The position numbers and the translations under genes are program-made. 64,000 bases of DNA from NCBI RefSeq assembly GCF_001444425.1, contig NZ_CP013189.1, forward strand, positions 1,302,001-1,366,000, written 5' to 3'. The stretch comes from Pseudohongiella spirulinae (lineage in GTDB: Bacteria > Pseudomonadota > Gammaproteobacteria > Pseudomonadales > Pseudohongiellaceae). Every line of letters starts with the position of its first letter. Position 1 is the first letter of the stretch. This document shows positions 19,411 to 29,419 of the stretch, piece by piece. Under the pieces are notes generated by a model that saw nothing but the letters and a program-made list of their open reading frames with translations, ran no database searches and was not told the DNA's origin.

Positions 19411-19884
19411 ATGCGACTGACAACCAAGGGCCGCTATGCTGTAACGGCGATGCTGGATCTGGCAATTCATGCCGATCGGGAGCCGGTTACGCTGTCGGAT
19501 ATTTCAGTGCGACAGGATATTTCGCTGTCTTATCTGGAGCAATTGTTTGCCAGATTGCGTCGCCGGGAGCTGGTGCAGAGCGTGCGTGGCCCTGGTGGCG
19601 GCTATCGACTGGGTCGTGCTACCGGCGATATTGCCATTGTAGACATCATAGACGCTGTTGATGAGTCAGTTGATGCGACTCGCTGTCAGGGTCAGGGCAA
19701 TTGCCAGCAAGGTGAAATCTGTCTGACTCACCACCTTTGGGAGGATCTGAGCCAGCAGATTCATGATTTCCTGAAGGATATCAGCCTCGACGATCTGATG
19801 AAGCGTCGTGACGTGCGCCGGATTGCTGATACTCAGGACGAGCGTCGTGAGCTGGTTATTCGTGACATGCGCCTGACATCCTGA
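19411..19884 (+). CDS. iscR: Fe-S cluster regulator IscR (Rrf2 family)
   Basis: A 157-residue Rrf2-type regulator starting [18 protein letters not shown]. It carries the three cluster-ligand cysteines Cys92, Cys98 and Cys104 ([20 protein letters not shown]) and the ligand His107, at the same positions as E. coli IscR. The [2Fe-2S] form represses isc genes and the apo form controls others such as suf. The next gene is iscS, 29 bases on. The rest of the isc operon is absent here. Confidence 0.96.
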   Translation: MRLTTKGRYAVTAMLDLAIHADREPVTLSDISVRQDISLSYLEQLFARLRRRELVQSVRGPGGGYRLGRATGDIAIVDIIDAVDESVDATRCQGQGNCQQGEICLTHHLWEDLSQQIHDFLKDISLDDLMKRRDVRRIADTQDERRELVIRDMRLTS

Positions 19885-19913
19885 CAGCATACACAGCCAA
19901 ATCAGGAGTTGTC

Positions 19914-21080
19914 ATGAAGCTGCCCATCTATATGGATTATGCTGCCACCACGCCGGTGGACCCCCGAGTAGCTGAGCGCATGGCCCAGTGCCTGACGCTG
20001 GACGGCTATTTTGGCAATCCGGCCTCGCGCGCCCATGTATTTGGCTGGCAGGCGGAAGAAATCGTTGAGAATGCCCGCCGTGATGTGGCTGATCTTGTGT
20101 GCTGCGATACCCGTGAAATTGTCTGGACATCTGGTGCCACGGAAGCGGATAACCTGGCCATTAAAGGGGTGGCTGAGTTTTACGCCGACCAGGGCCGACA
20201 CATCATCACCTCAGCGATTGAACACAAGGCCGTGCTGGATAGCTGTCGTTATCTTGAAACACGGGGTTTCGAAGTGAGTTATCTCAGGCCTGGCAAAGAT
20301 GGCTGTATCAGTCCCGAGCAACTTGAGGCGTCGATTCGGCCAGATACGATTCTGGTGTCTCTGATGCATGTGAACAATGAAATCGGCAGTATTAACGATA
20401 TTCATGTTCTAGGTGAGGTTTGCAGAGCAAAAAATGTTTTATTTCATGTTGATGCAGCTCAAAGCGCAGGTAAAATATCAATTGATTTGAGCGCCTTCCC
20501 TGTTGACCTGATGTCTTTTTCTGCACACAAGGTTTACGGCCCCAAAGGCGTGGGTGCACTGTTTGTGCGTCGTGAGCCACGCGTTGATCTGGTTGCCCAG
20601 ATTCACGGTGGAGGGCATGAACGGGGGATGCGTTCGGGAACTCTGGCAACTCACCAACTGGCTGGTATGGGTGATGCCTTCCGTTATGCACGCGAATCTC
20701 TGACCACGGAGTACGATCAATTAAAGAAACTGCGCAGCCGGTTTCTGGACGCCCTGTCGAAGCTGGATGACTGGGTGCTCAACGGGCACCCGGAGCATTG
20801 CGCGCCGGGTATCCTCAATATCGCCTTCGCTGGCGTAGATGGCGAGTCATTGCTGATGGCTCTTCGATCTATTGCAGTGTCTTCTGGTTCGGCGTGTATG
20901 TCGGCGACCATGGAGCCGTCCTATGTGTTGCGCGGGATAGGTCTTGATGATGATCTGGCCCAGGCGGCCGTGCGCTTTTCGTTCGGACGATTCAGTACAG
21001 AAAGTGACATTGATGCCGCCGCCAGGGCTGTTACAGAAACTGTTCAGACGCTCAGGACTGTAGAATTACAAGGGCGATAA
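19914..21080 (+). CDS. iscS: Cysteine desulfurase IscS, short C-terminus
   Basis: PLP-dependent cysteine desulfurase that supplies sulfur for Fe-S clusters and tRNA thiolation. The PLP lysine is Lys206 ([12 protein letters not shown]) and the persulfide cysteine is Cys328 ([17 protein letters not shown]), identical in position to E. coli IscS. The protein has 388 residues where E. coli IscS has 404, and it ends [10 protein letters not shown]. It therefore lacks the final tail that contacts the IscU scaffold. iscU, iscA, hscB, hscA and fdx do not follow; ndk is next, 51 bases on. Confidence 0.94.
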   Translation: MKLPIYMDYAATTPVDPRVAERMAQCLTLDGYFGNPASRAHVFGWQAEEIVENARRDVADLVCCDTREIVWTSGATEADNLAIKGVAEFYADQGRHIITSAIEHKAVLDSCRYLETRGFEVSYLRPGKDGCISPEQLEASIRPDTILVSLMHVNNEIGSINDIHVLGEVCRAKNVLFHVDAAQSAGKISIDLSAFPVDLMSFSAHKVYGPKGVGALFVRREPRVDLVAQIHGGGHERGMRSGTLATHQLAGMGDAFRYARESLTTEYDQLKKLRSRFLDALSKLDDWVLNGHPEHCAPGILNIAFAGVDGESLLMALRSIAVSSGSACMSATMEPSYVLRGIGLDDDLAQAAVRFSFGRFSTESDIDAAARAVTETVQTLRTVELQGR

Positions 21081-21090
21081 CCAGTATAAT
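21062..21090 (+). promoter_or_regulatory. Probable ndk promoter
   Basis: A perfect TATAAT lies at 21085-21090, right after the iscS stop and 41 bases before the ndk start. With 17-base spacing the -35 is AGAATT (21062-21067), a poor match. It suggests that ndk and the genes after it are not dependent on the iscR promoter. Confidence 0.5.
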
Positions 21091-21131
21091 GCGCGCCTTT
21101 TATACTTGTGACACGCTTTGGAGCTAAGGCA

Positions 21132-21560
21132 ATGGCAATTGAACGTACTTTATCCATCATTAAACCTGATGCGGTTGGCAAAAATGTCATCGGCGAAATC
21201 TATTCCCGTTTTGAAAAAGCCGGTTTGCGTGTTGTGGCCGCCAAAATGCTGCAATTGACCGATGAGTCAGCCGGTGGCTTTTATGCCGAGCATAAAGAGC
21301 GCGGCTTTTTCAAGGATCTGATCGCGTTCATGACCTCTGGTCCGGTCATGGTGCAGGTGCTGGAAGGTGAGGGTGCAGTTGCCTTGAATCGTGAGCTGAT
21401 GGGTGCAACTAACCCTGCGGACGCGGCGCCCGGCACTATCCGTGCGGATTTCGCTAATTCTATCGATGCCAATGCAGTTCACGGTTCAGATTCCGCTCAG
21501 TCGGCTGCCCGTGAAATTGCCTACTTCTTCAAGGATGAAGAAATCTGCCCTCGCGCTTGA
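21132..21560 (+). CDS. ndk: Nucleoside diphosphate kinase
   Basis: Transfers the gamma-phosphate between nucleoside triphosphates and diphosphates through a phosphohistidine. The 142-residue protein starts [15 protein letters not shown] at ATG 21132; the in-frame upstream codons from 21108 are not part of the family. The active-site His segment is NAVHGSDS, and [18 protein letters not shown] is conserved. It leads the conserved run ndk-rlmN-rodZ-ispG-hisS-yfgM-bamB-der. Confidence 0.97.
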   Translation: MAIERTLSIIKPDAVGKNVIGEIYSRFEKAGLRVVAAKMLQLTDESAGGFYAEHKERGFFKDLIAFMTSGPVMVQVLEGEGAVALNRELMGATNPADAAPGTIRADFANSIDANAVHGSDSAQSAAREIAYFFKDEEICPRA

Positions 21561-21568
21561 GTGCCGTG

Positions 21569-22723
21569 ATGAGCGAGCCGACCAAGGTCAATCTCCTGGG
21601 AATGAGCCTGCCCAAAATGCAGGCTTATTTCGTCTCTATTGACGAAAAACCATTCCGTGCTGTGCAGTTAATGAAGTGGATTCATCGACGTGGTGTGACT
21701 GACTTTGACGCTATGACTGATATTGGCAAAGGGCTGCGGGAAAAACTGCGGGCCACAGCCGAGATCCGGTTGCCGGAGATTGTTGAGGAGTATCTCGCCA
21801 GCGATGGATGTTACAAATGGATTGTGCAGGTCGCCAGTGGAAGTAAAGTTGAAACGGTTTATATACCTGAAGCCGGCCGCGCAACCTTGTGCATTTCTTC
21901 CCAGGCTGGCTGCACCCTGGACTGTAGTTTCTGCGCAACAGGCAAGCAGGGCTTCAACAGCAATCTGACGACGGCCGAAATCATTGGTCAGCTCTGGTGG
22001 GCCAATCATCGCCTTAATGGATTTGCCGAACCGCGGGCCGGTGTGGGTAAAGCCAATCGCGCTGTCAGCAATATTGTCATGATGGGCATGGGTGAGCCCC
22101 TGCTGAACTTTGACAATGTCATGGATGCTTTGAGCCTGATGATGGAAGACAATGCTTACGGCCTGTCCAAGCGTCGCGTGACCATCAGCACCGCCGGCGT
22201 AGTGCCTGCCATTGACCGGCTGAAAGATTACACTGATGCATCCCTGGCCGTCTCGCTGCATGCGCCCAACGATGCGCTGCGTAACGAGATTGTGCCGATC
22301 AATAAAAAGTATCCGATACGGGAACTTTTACGCAGCGTTAAAGACTATATGTCCAGCCTGCCCGATAAACGTGTGCCGGTGATTGAATACACGCTCATTG
22401 CCGGCGTAAACGATCATCGCCAGCACGCACGGGAGCTGGCCGCCTTGCTGGAAGATTTTCCTTGCAAGATAAATCTGATTCCCTTTAATCCATTTGCGCA
22501 GTCTGATTATCGGCGCCCCAGTAATTCGTCTGTTAATAATTTCAGGGAAATTCTGCAAAAGGCCGGTTATACAGTCACAGTCAGGACAACCCGGGGGGAT
22601 GACATTGGTGCCGCCTGTGGTCAACTGGTTGGCAATGTGGCAGATCAGACACGTCGTAGCGCTCGTTACCGTGACGCTGCTGAAGCAGCGGGTAAAGGTC
22701 TGAACGTACAGAATATAATCTAG
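21569..22723 (+). CDS. rlmN: Dual-specificity 23S rRNA/tRNA adenine C2-methyltransferase RlmN
   Basis: Radical-SAM enzyme that methylates C2 of A2503 in 23S rRNA and A37 in some tRNAs. With the start at ATG 21569 (384 residues) the cluster-binding CxxxCxxC is Cys115, Cys119 and Cys122 ([16 protein letters not shown]), and the resolving cysteine lies in [15 protein letters not shown] at 21557 overlapping the ndk stop is also in frame, but the ATG agrees better with relatives. pilF, which sits after rlmN in Pseudomonas, is not present. Confidence 0.96.
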   Translation: MSEPTKVNLLGMSLPKMQAYFVSIDEKPFRAVQLMKWIHRRGVTDFDAMTDIGKGLREKLRATAEIRLPEIVEEYLASDGCYKWIVQVASGSKVETVYIPEAGRATLCISSQAGCTLDCSFCATGKQGFNSNLTTAEIIGQLWWANHRLNGFAEPRAGVGKANRAVSNIVMMGMGEPLLNFDNVMDALSLMMEDNAYGLSKRRVTISTAGVVPAIDRLKDYTDASLAVSLHAPNDALRNEIVPINKKYPIRELLRSVKDYMSSLPDKRVPVIEYTLIAGVNDHRQHARELAALLEDFPCKINLIPFNPFAQSDYRRPSNSSVNNFREILQKAGYTVTVRTTRGDDIGAACGQLVGNVADQTRRSARYRDAAEAAGKGLNVQNII

Positions 22724-22734
22724 AAAGAGCCCGG

Positions 22735-23574
22735 ATGAGCACACAACAATCGCCGTCGGACGCCGAATCATCAGATATTGGCTCCGGGGATGCAGATCTT
22801 GAACAAGCGAATTTGACGCCTGGTGAGCTGTTACGTTCACAACGTGAGACGCTTGAGCTTTCAGTGAAGCAGGTGGCTGACACGCTAAACCTGACCATGC
22901 ATTTTATACGCTCTCTTGAATCCGACAGCTATGAAAAACTGCCGGGTGATGTGTTTGTGCGTGGCTATATTCGAAGTTATGCGCGCTTGCTGCGACTGGA
23001 TCCGGATCAACTAATAGAGATCTACAATGCTTTCGGGGATAAGAAACAGGCCCGCAAGCAGGAAGCGATCAAGCGCTACACCCGTCGGCGTCGCGATAAA
23101 AACCGTCCCTGGGTCATTGTCTCCGGTCTGGCCTTTGTGCTGGTAGCGCTGGCTCTGTGGTTTTTTAATCGGGCTCCGCAGAGTCCCGAGCCTTTGTCTT
23201 CCGGCAGTCCTGCTGCGACGGCGGAGCAGGCTGTAGTCAATTCCACTGACCAGGCGATAAGCGAGATAGCGGTATTTGAGAGCGATACCGGGCCGGTTGC
23301 AGAGAACAATCTTCAGATTAACTGGCCAGGCGACGATAGATTGGAGATCATTTTTGCCGAACAGAGCTGGGTTGAAGTGGCTCATGAGGGCAGTGACGAC
23401 ACCTATCAGCAGGCACAACAATCCGGCGATCATCTGAGAGTATCCGGCTCGGCGCCGTTTCTGGTGTCACTGGATAATGCCACAGCCGCCACAGTGATTT
23501 ACAATGGTCGCTCCCTGGATATCAGCAACAATATCCGCAGTGATAATAGTGCACGACTGAATGTCGGGATGTAA
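22735..23574 (+). CDS. rodZ: Cell-shape protein RodZ
   Basis: Bitopic membrane protein that links MreB to the cell-wall elongation machinery (279 residues). A cytoplasmic HTH domain spans about 25-105 (LTPGELLRSQRETLELSVKQ, YEKLPGDVFVRGYIRSYARL), with basic residues before a single membrane segment (WVIVSGLAFVLVALALWFF, about 123-141). The periplasmic end holds a DUF4115-type domain with the WVEVAHEG motif. It sits 11 bases after rlmN and 3 bases before ispG. Confidence 0.94.
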   Translation: MSTQQSPSDAESSDIGSGDADLEQANLTPGELLRSQRETLELSVKQVADTLNLTMHFIRSLESDSYEKLPGDVFVRGYIRSYARLLRLDPDQLIEIYNAFGDKKQARKQEAIKRYTRRRRDKNRPWVIVSGLAFVLVALALWFFNRAPQSPEPLSSGSPAATAEQAVVNSTDQAISEIAVFESDTGPVAENNLQINWPGDDRLEIIFAEQSWVEVAHEGSDDTYQQAQQSGDHLRVSGSAPFLVSLDNATAATVIYNGRSLDISNNIRSDNSARLNVGM

Positions 23575-23577
23575 GCA

Positions 23578-24705
23578 ATGATGAAAGAGTCACCCATAAA
23601 ACGTCGCAAGAGCCGACAGATCATGGTGGGCAATGTGCCGGTCGGTGGCAATGCGCCGATATCTGTGCAAAGTATGACCAATACAGAAACTTGCGATGTG
23701 CCGGCCACGGTCGCACAGATTCAGCGTCTGGCCGCTGTTGGTGCGGACATCGTGCGGGTCTCGGTGCCGTCAATGGAGGCGGCGGAAGCCTTCCGGGAGA
23801 TTCGTCGACAGGTCTCTTTGCCACTGGTGGCAGATATCCACTTCGATTACAAGATTGCGCTGAAAGTGGCTGAGTATGGCGTCGATTGTCTGCGTATCAA
23901 CCCGGGTAATATTGGCAGCGAAAAACGAATTCGGGCCGTGATTGATGCGGCCCGCGATAAAGGCATTCCGCTGCGTATAGGTGTTAACGCGGGTTCATTG
24001 GGTAAAACGCTGCTTCGCAAGTACAAGGAACCGACAGCCGAGGCGATGGTGGAGTCGGCACTGACGCAAATAGATATATTGGACAAGCTGGATTTTCAGG
24101 ATTTCAAGATCAGCCTGAAAGCGTCCGAAATTTTTATGACCCTGGACGCTTATCGCACACTGGCCAGCCAGATTGAACAACCTCTGCATCTGGGCATTAC
24201 GGAAGCCGGCGGTCTGCGCTCTGGTACCGTAAAGTCAGCGATTGGACTGGGGGCGCTGTTGATGGACGGCATTGGAGATACCATCAGAATTTCCCTGGCC
24301 GCCGATCCGGTTGAAGAGATCCGTGTCGGGTTTGATATTCTCAAAAGCCTGGGTCTGCGCAGTAAAGGCGTGAATCTGGTCGCCTGTCCAAGCTGCTCCC
24401 GACAGAATTTTGATGTGATCGGGGTGGTTAATCAACTGGAAGCGCGTCTGGAAGATATCATTACCCCGGTCGATGTGGCGGTTATTGGCTGTATCGTGAA
24501 TGGACCAGGTGAGGCGAAAGTGGCTGAGATCGGACTGACCGGAGCCAGCCCCAGCAATCTGGCTTATGTGGACGGCAAGCCCGATCACAAAGTGGACAAC
24601 AGCAAGCTGGTAGACGAGCTGGAGGCCATGGTTAGAGCCAGGGTGGCGGCAAAACTTAAAGCAGAGCAGGAACAGGCGTCAGGCGCGATTATTGCGCGCG
24701 GTTGA
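23578..24705 (+). CDS. ispG: 4-hydroxy-3-methylbut-2-enyl diphosphate synthase IspG
   Basis: [4Fe-4S] enzyme of the MEP isoprenoid pathway that converts the cyclic diphosphate MEcPP to HMBPP. The 375-residue protein has the N-terminal TIM-barrel signature ([26 protein letters not shown]) and the cluster ligands [11 protein letters not shown] and GCIVNGPGE near the C-terminus. Two adjacent ATGs (23578 and 23581) could start it. hisS follows closely. Confidence 0.96.
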   Translation: MMKESPIKRRKSRQIMVGNVPVGGNAPISVQSMTNTETCDVPATVAQIQRLAAVGADIVRVSVPSMEAAEAFREIRRQVSLPLVADIHFDYKIALKVAEYGVDCLRINPGNIGSEKRIRAVIDAARDKGIPLRIGVNAGSLGKTLLRKYKEPTAEAMVESALTQIDILDKLDFQDFKISLKASEIFMTLDAYRTLASQIEQPLHLGITEAGGLRSGTVKSAIGLGALLMDGIGDTIRISLAADPVEEIRVGFDILKSLGLRSKGVNLVACPSCSRQNFDVIGVVNQLEARLEDIITPVDVAVIGCIVNGPGEAKVAEIGLTGASPSNLAYVDGKPDHKVDNSKLVDELEAMVRARVAAKLKAEQEQASGAIIARG

Positions 24706-24743
24706 ACGATGATTATTCGACAGGCAATGGAAGCACACAGATT

Positions 24744-26036
24744 ATGAGCAAGATCCAGGCTATCCGCGGAATGAACGACATTCTGCCGGCCGACTCTGCC
24801 GTCTGGCAGTATCTGGAAAAGGTAACCGAACAGGTCGTTCAGTCTTATGGCTATCGTGAGATCCGTTTTCCTTTGCTGGAGCAGACGCAACTGTTCAAGC
24901 GCTCTATCGGGGAAGTAACCGACATCGTCGAGAAGGAGATGTATTGCTTCACCGATCGCAACGGTGATGAGCTCAGTCTGCGTCCGGAAGGCACGGCCGG
25001 CTGTGTGCGTGCTGCCGAGCAGCATGGGTTGCTTTATAACCAGCAGCAGCGTCTTTGGTACCGCGGCCCCATGTTCCGGCATGAGCGTCCGCAGAAGGGG
25101 CGCTATCGGCAGTTCCACCAGGTGGGTGTGGAAAGCTTTGGCATGGCCGGCCCGGATATTGATGCCGAGATCATTCTGGTGTCAGTGGCGCTCTGGCGAG
25201 CGCTGGGCCTGACTGAGCACGTGCGACTGGAAATAAACAACATTGGTACTTCCGCAGACCGGCAGGCATTTGGCAAAGCCCTGACGACGTTCCTGTTACA
25301 GCATGAGGACGCACTGGATGAAGACAGTCGCCGTCGCCTGCACAGCAATCCGCTGCGTGTGCTGGATTCCAAGGTGCCAGAAACGCGAAGTATATTGCAG
25401 GGGGCGCCTCGCCTGACAGACTTTGTCAGTCAGGATACGCGGGATCACTATGAGGCCTTGAAGTCACTGCTGCGGGATAACAAAGTGCAGTTCATTGAAA
25501 ACGCCAATCTGGTTCGCGGGCTGGATTACTATAACAATATGGTGTTCGAATGGGTGACCGATGAGCTGGGTGCCCAGGGCACAGTTTGTGCTGGTGGCCG
25601 GTATGATTCTCTGGTGGCTCAACTGGGAGGTCGCGGCACGCCTGCGGTAGGCCTGGCTTTTGGCATGGAACGTCTTATTCTGTTGCTGGAAAGTACCAGT
25701 CAGGTGCCTGAATACGTGCGCAGCCCCCTGGACATTTATGTTATCGGCTCAGATAAAGAGCTGGGAGCAGCCGCACTGCAACTGACAGAGCAGCTCCGCA
25801 ACACCTTGCCCGGATTGCGCTGTGCACTGCATTGTGGAGGCGGTAAGTTCAACAATCAGTTAAAGAAAGCCTATAATAGCGGCGCTGCTGCGGCAGTGAT
25901 TGTCGATGCAGCGGAAAGTGACGACTATGAGCTCAGATACCGGAAGCTGGATGATGAAGGTGAGACCCAGTCGGTGAGCCTGGCAGAATTGATCGAAACA
26001 CTTCGCAGTGAGTTTGGCACGGCTGGCTGTCCTTGA
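24744..26036 (+). CDS. hisS: Histidyl-tRNA synthetase
   Basis: Class II aminoacyl-tRNA synthetase charging tRNA-His (430 residues). ATG 24744 gives MSKIQAIRGMNDILPAD, the usual HisS start; a TTG at 24702 overlapping the ispG stop is less likely. Class II motif 2 (WYRGPMFRHERPQKGRYRQF), the HisRS motifs LVRGLDYYNNMVFEW and GGRYDSLV, and motif 3 (AVGLAFGMERL) are all present, with the anticodon-binding domain at the end. Confidence 0.96.
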   Translation: MSKIQAIRGMNDILPADSAVWQYLEKVTEQVVQSYGYREIRFPLLEQTQLFKRSIGEVTDIVEKEMYCFTDRNGDELSLRPEGTAGCVRAAEQHGLLYNQQQRLWYRGPMFRHERPQKGRYRQFHQVGVESFGMAGPDIDAEIILVSVALWRALGLTEHVRLEINNIGTSADRQAFGKALTTFLLQHEDALDEDSRRRLHSNPLRVLDSKVPETRSILQGAPRLTDFVSQDTRDHYEALKSLLRDNKVQFIENANLVRGLDYYNNMVFEWVTDELGAQGTVCAGGRYDSLVAQLGGRGTPAVGLAFGMERLILLLESTSQVPEYVRSPLDIYVIGSDKELGAAALQLTEQLRNTLPGLRCALHCGGGKFNNQLKKAYNSGAAAAVIVDAAESDDYELRYRKLDDEGETQSVSLAELIETLRSEFGTAGCP

Positions 26037-26118
26037 CAGGCCGAAGTCGGTAGGACACGATGCCTGACTTTGCAGAATTAACATAGCGGTATTGATAAGA
26101 CCCAACAGGAGAGGTTTT

Positions 26119-26787
26119 GTGGCCTTAAGTGCAGACGAAGAAGAAACCCTGGAAGCGATCAAGCGTTGGTGGCATGAAAGCGGAAAAATGCTGGCATTGG
26201 GAATTGCAGTGGTGGCGGCCGGCTATTTTGGCTGGCAGTTCTGGCAGGGGGCCCAGCGCAGCTCGGCGGCAGCGGCGTCTGCTGTTTATGACCAGTTGTC
26301 TGCCGTGGCCGTGACTGCACCGGGGCAGCAGATCGCCGAGAGCGATCGCGCGCAGGCACTGGCTTTGATTAATACGCTCAAGACTGATCATACAGATTCT
26401 GTTTACGCCTTGTATGGTGCTCTGTTTGCAGCCCGCCTGGCAGTTGAGGCTGACGATCTGGCACTTGCTCAGCAGGAGCTCGAATGGCTGCTTGATAATA
26501 CCCGCAGTGGTCTGTTTGGTAGCACCGAGCCGACACTGATTAGTCTTGCTCAGTTACGACTGGCACAGGTGCTGCTGGCAAGCGACCAGGCTTCTGCGGC
26601 ATTAAGCCTTGTGAGCAGTGTCGATGGTGGTAGTCTGCAAGCTGAGTTTGATGAGCTGAGGGGAGATATTTATCTTGCCCAGGGCCAGCACGAGCAAGCC
26701 GTGGCAGCCTATCAGTCAGCAGCAGAGTCGGGTAACGCGAGTCCGGTGTTACAAATGAAAATTTCGGAACTGCAAGGCAGTATCTGA
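26119..26787 (+). CDS. yfgM: YfgM-like membrane-anchored TPR protein
   Basis: A 222-residue protein of the YfgM (UPF0070) family, anchored by one N-terminal membrane segment (MLALGIAVVAAGYFGWQFW) with a TPR-like periplasmic domain. E. coli YfgM associates with the SecYEG translocon and periplasmic chaperones. GTG 26119 is taken as start because AGGAGAGG lies just upstream and the protein then begins VALSADEEETLEAIKRWW, like relatives. It is between hisS and bamB, as in most gammaproteobacteria. Confidence 0.9.
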   Translation: MALSADEEETLEAIKRWWHESGKMLALGIAVVAAGYFGWQFWQGAQRSSAAAASAVYDQLSAVAVTAPGQQIAESDRAQALALINTLKTDHTDSVYALYGALFAARLAVEADDLALAQQELEWLLDNTRSGLFGSTEPTLISLAQLRLAQVLLASDQASAALSLVSSVDGGSLQAEFDELRGDIYLAQGQHEQAVAAYQSAAESGNASPVLQMKISELQGSI

Positions 26788-26807
26788 ACCAGGCAGGCCA
26801 GTTAGTT

Positions 26808-27956
26808 ATGATTCAGGCAGTAAAAATCACGAGTTTGTTCATGCTGATGACGGTGTTCACGGCCTGTAGTCTGTTTTCCAGTGACGACACAGAGCAGCCT
26901 CGTGAGCTGCAATCAATTGACGAGCAGGTTCGACTGCAGCGGGTCTGGTCGGCCAGCGTTGGCAACGGCCAGGGTGAGCATTACAACCGCCTTGTGCCGG
27001 CAATTGATGGTGATTTTATTTACGCCGCGGCGGCCGATGGGTCGTTGGCCGCGTTTAATAAGGAAAGTGGTACTGTCCGCTGGCGCCAGCGAACCCGCCT
27101 GCCTATCGCGGGTGGGGTCGGCGCTGCAGCAGGTATGGTTCTGGTCGGGACACTTGATGCCCGGGTTGTTGCGTTTGACCAGAGCAGCGGCGAGCAGTTA
27201 TGGAGTTCGCGGGTCAGCAGCGAAGTTTTATCGGCGCCACAGACCGATGGTCGGCGCGTGGTTGTGCAGACTATTGATGGTCGTCTGATTGGTCTCGACG
27301 CTCAGAGCGGTGAGCGCCTGTGGATTTACGAAAACACTGTGCCCGCTTTGTCCCTGCGTGGTACCAGCAAGCCACTGTTGGCGGGCAATACCGTCGTAGC
27401 CGGCTTTGCCAATGGATTGATTGCGGCGGTTGACGCCAGTAACGGTTTTTTGCTTTGGGAAGAGCGGGTGGCCATTCCGCAGGGTCGCTATGACATCGAG
27501 CGCATAATTGACGTTGATGGTGATCCGATCTTGTCAGGCGGCGTTGTGTATGTCAGTAGCTATCAGGGAAACCTGCTGGGTCTGAACCTGCAGAACGGAC
27601 AGATCGTCTGGGGCATGCCAGGTTCCAGCTACAATACTCTGGCGATGGGGCTGGGAAACATTTACTGGACTGACGGGTTCAGCCACATCAAAGCCGTACA
27701 GAACAACACTGAGCGCACAGTCTGGGAAAATGACGATCTGCGATTGCGTAAAATCAGCAGCCCCGTGACATTTAACAACTTTCTGGCGGTAGGCGATTTT
27801 GAAGGATATCTCCACATCCTGTCTCAAGTCGACGGTCGCATCGTGGGTCGACAGCGTCTGGATCGTGCCGGTATTCGCGGCAACATCCTTGCAGAAGGCC
27901 GCACACTCTACGTATTCGGTAACAGCGGGCGCCTGACCGCACTGCGCCTGCCCTGA
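26808..27956 (+). CDS. bamB: Outer-membrane assembly lipoprotein BamB
   Basis: Lipoprotein subunit of the BAM complex that inserts beta-barrel proteins in the outer membrane (382 residues). A lipoprotein signal ends in the lipobox FTAC (Cys near residue 20). The rest is an eight-bladed PQQ-type beta-propeller with repeats such as [31 protein letters not shown] and [15 protein letters not shown]. It sits in the conserved yfgM-bamB-der order. Confidence 0.95.
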   Translation: MIQAVKITSLFMLMTVFTACSLFSSDDTEQPRELQSIDEQVRLQRVWSASVGNGQGEHYNRLVPAIDGDFIYAAAADGSLAAFNKESGTVRWRQRTRLPIAGGVGAAAGMVLVGTLDARVVAFDQSSGEQLWSSRVSSEVLSAPQTDGRRVVVQTIDGRLIGLDAQSGERLWIYENTVPALSLRGTSKPLLAGNTVVAGFANGLIAAVDASNGFLLWEERVAIPQGRYDIERIIDVDGDPILSGGVVYVSSYQGNLLGLNLQNGQIVWGMPGSSYNTLAMGLGNIYWTDGFSHIKAVQNNTERTVWENDDLRLRKISSPVTFNNFLAVGDFEGYLHILSQVDGRIVGRQRLDRAGIRGNILAEGRTLYVFGNSGRLTALRLP

Positions 27957-27964
27957 ATCAGCGC

Positions 27965-27986
27965 TGCCTGCCAGACAGGGCGGGCA
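27965..27986 (+). other. Stem-loop between bamB and der
   Basis: TGCCTGCC (27965-27972) and GGCGGGCA (27979-27986) form an 8-bp stem with one G-U pair and a 6-base loop. No U-tract follows, so it is more likely an mRNA processing or stability element than a terminator. Confidence 0.35.
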
Positions 27987-28005
27987 CGCAACACTTGGAA
28001 CTCAT

Positions 28006-29409
28006 ATGAAGCCCGTAATTGCATTGGTCGGACGTCCTAATGTTGGTAAATCGACACTGTTCAATCGTCTGACACGCAGCCGTGATGCGCTGGTAGCTGA
28101 TTTCCCGGGTCTGACCCGTGACCGGAAGTACGGTGAAGGTCGCGGTGCCAGCAAACCTTTTATCGTTATCGATACCGGCGGACTGGAAGGCGGCGAAGAG
28201 GGCATCGATTTCGAGATGGCTTCACAATCCCTGCTGGCGATTGAAGAAGCGGATATTGTGTTGTTGCTGGTCGACGGTCGGGCCGGTCTCAATCCGGCCG
28301 ATGAACAGATAGTCGAGCACCTGCGCAAGTTGGGCAAGCCGGCCTTTTTGATTGTCAACAAGGTTGACGGCATTGACGAAAATGTCGCGGTTGGCGATTT
28401 CTACGGTCTGGGCATTGCCGATATTTTTGCTATCACAGCGTCTCAGGGACGCGGTGTCAGTAAAATGATAGAAGCCGTGCTTGCTGGATATCCAGAGCCG
28501 CTGGCCGAAGAAGAACGGCATGAAGAAGGTATCCGTATTGCCATCGCCGGGCGGCCCAATGTCGGAAAGTCCACGCTGGTCAATCGCATGCTGGGTGAAG
28601 AACGAGTGGTGGTATTTGATATGCCGGGCACTACCCGTGACAGCGTATACATTCCTTTCGAACGGCATGGTAAACGCTATACGCTGATCGACACGGCGGG
28701 TATTCGTCGGCGTGGCAAAACAACTCAGACGGTTGAAAAGTTCTCGGTGGTCAAGTCTTTGACTGCAATTCAGGATGCTAACGTTGTGGTGCTGGTTGTC
28801 GATGCGCGTGACGGCATTGTTGAACAGGATCTGCACTTGCTTGGATATGTGCTGGACGCCGGACGGGCGTTGGTCATTGCGCTCAATAAATGGGACGGGA
28901 TGGATCTTGAGCAGAAAAAAAAGATCAAAAGTGATATCCGGCGTCGTTTCTCATTCGTTGATTTTGCCGCGATTCATTTTATTTCTGCATTGCACGGCAC
29001 AGGCGTAGGCGACCTGTATCAGTCTATTGAAAAAGCCTACGAATCTGCAAAACGCAAGCTCAGTACCAATCAATTGACACGCATTTTGCAGGACGCGGTG
29101 CTGGATCACGCACCACCGATGATTAACGGGCGGCGCATCAAAATGAAATACGCCCATGCTGGCGGTCAGAACCCGCCTGTAATCGTTATTCACGGCAAGC
29201 AGACAGATAAATTACCTGATCACTATAAACGCTATCTGGAGAAAACCTTCCGGCACGTGCTCAAGCTGGAGGGGACGCCTGTCCGGATAGAAATGCGCGC
29301 TGATGCCAACCCCTATACTGAGCACGAACAAGGTTTGACCGGGCAGCAGGTCGCACAAAAACGTCGCATAGCAAAAAACAGAAAGGCATCGTCTGCCAGA
29401 GATAAATAG
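28006..29409 (+). CDS. der: Ribosome-assembly GTPase Der (EngA)
   Basis: Double-GTPase needed for 50S subunit maturation (467 residues). Two G domains are seen, each with [10 protein letters not shown] (residues about 8 and 183), DxxG ([17 protein letters not shown]) and NKxD (NKVDG, NKWDG), followed by a KH-like C-terminal domain with NPPVIVIHG. The basic tail [16 protein letters not shown] is typical. Confidence 0.97.
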   Translation: MKPVIALVGRPNVGKSTLFNRLTRSRDALVADFPGLTRDRKYGEGRGASKPFIVIDTGGLEGGEEGIDFEMASQSLLAIEEADIVLLLVDGRAGLNPADEQIVEHLRKLGKPAFLIVNKVDGIDENVAVGDFYGLGIADIFAITASQGRGVSKMIEAVLAGYPEPLAEEERHEEGIRIAIAGRPNVGKSTLVNRMLGEERVVVFDMPGTTRDSVYIPFERHGKRYTLIDTAGIRRRGKTTQTVEKFSVVKSLTAIQDANVVVLVVDARDGIVEQDLHLLGYVLDAGRALVIALNKWDGMDLEQKKKIKSDIRRRFSFVDFAAIHFISALHGTGVGDLYQSIEKAYESAKRKLSTNQLTRILQDAVLDHAPPMINGRRIKMKYAHAGGQNPPVIVIHGKQTDKLPDHYKRYLEKTFRHVLKLEGTPVRIEMRADANPYTEHEQGLTGQQVAQKRRIAKNRKASSARDK

Positions 29410-29419
29410 AGGTTTGGTT

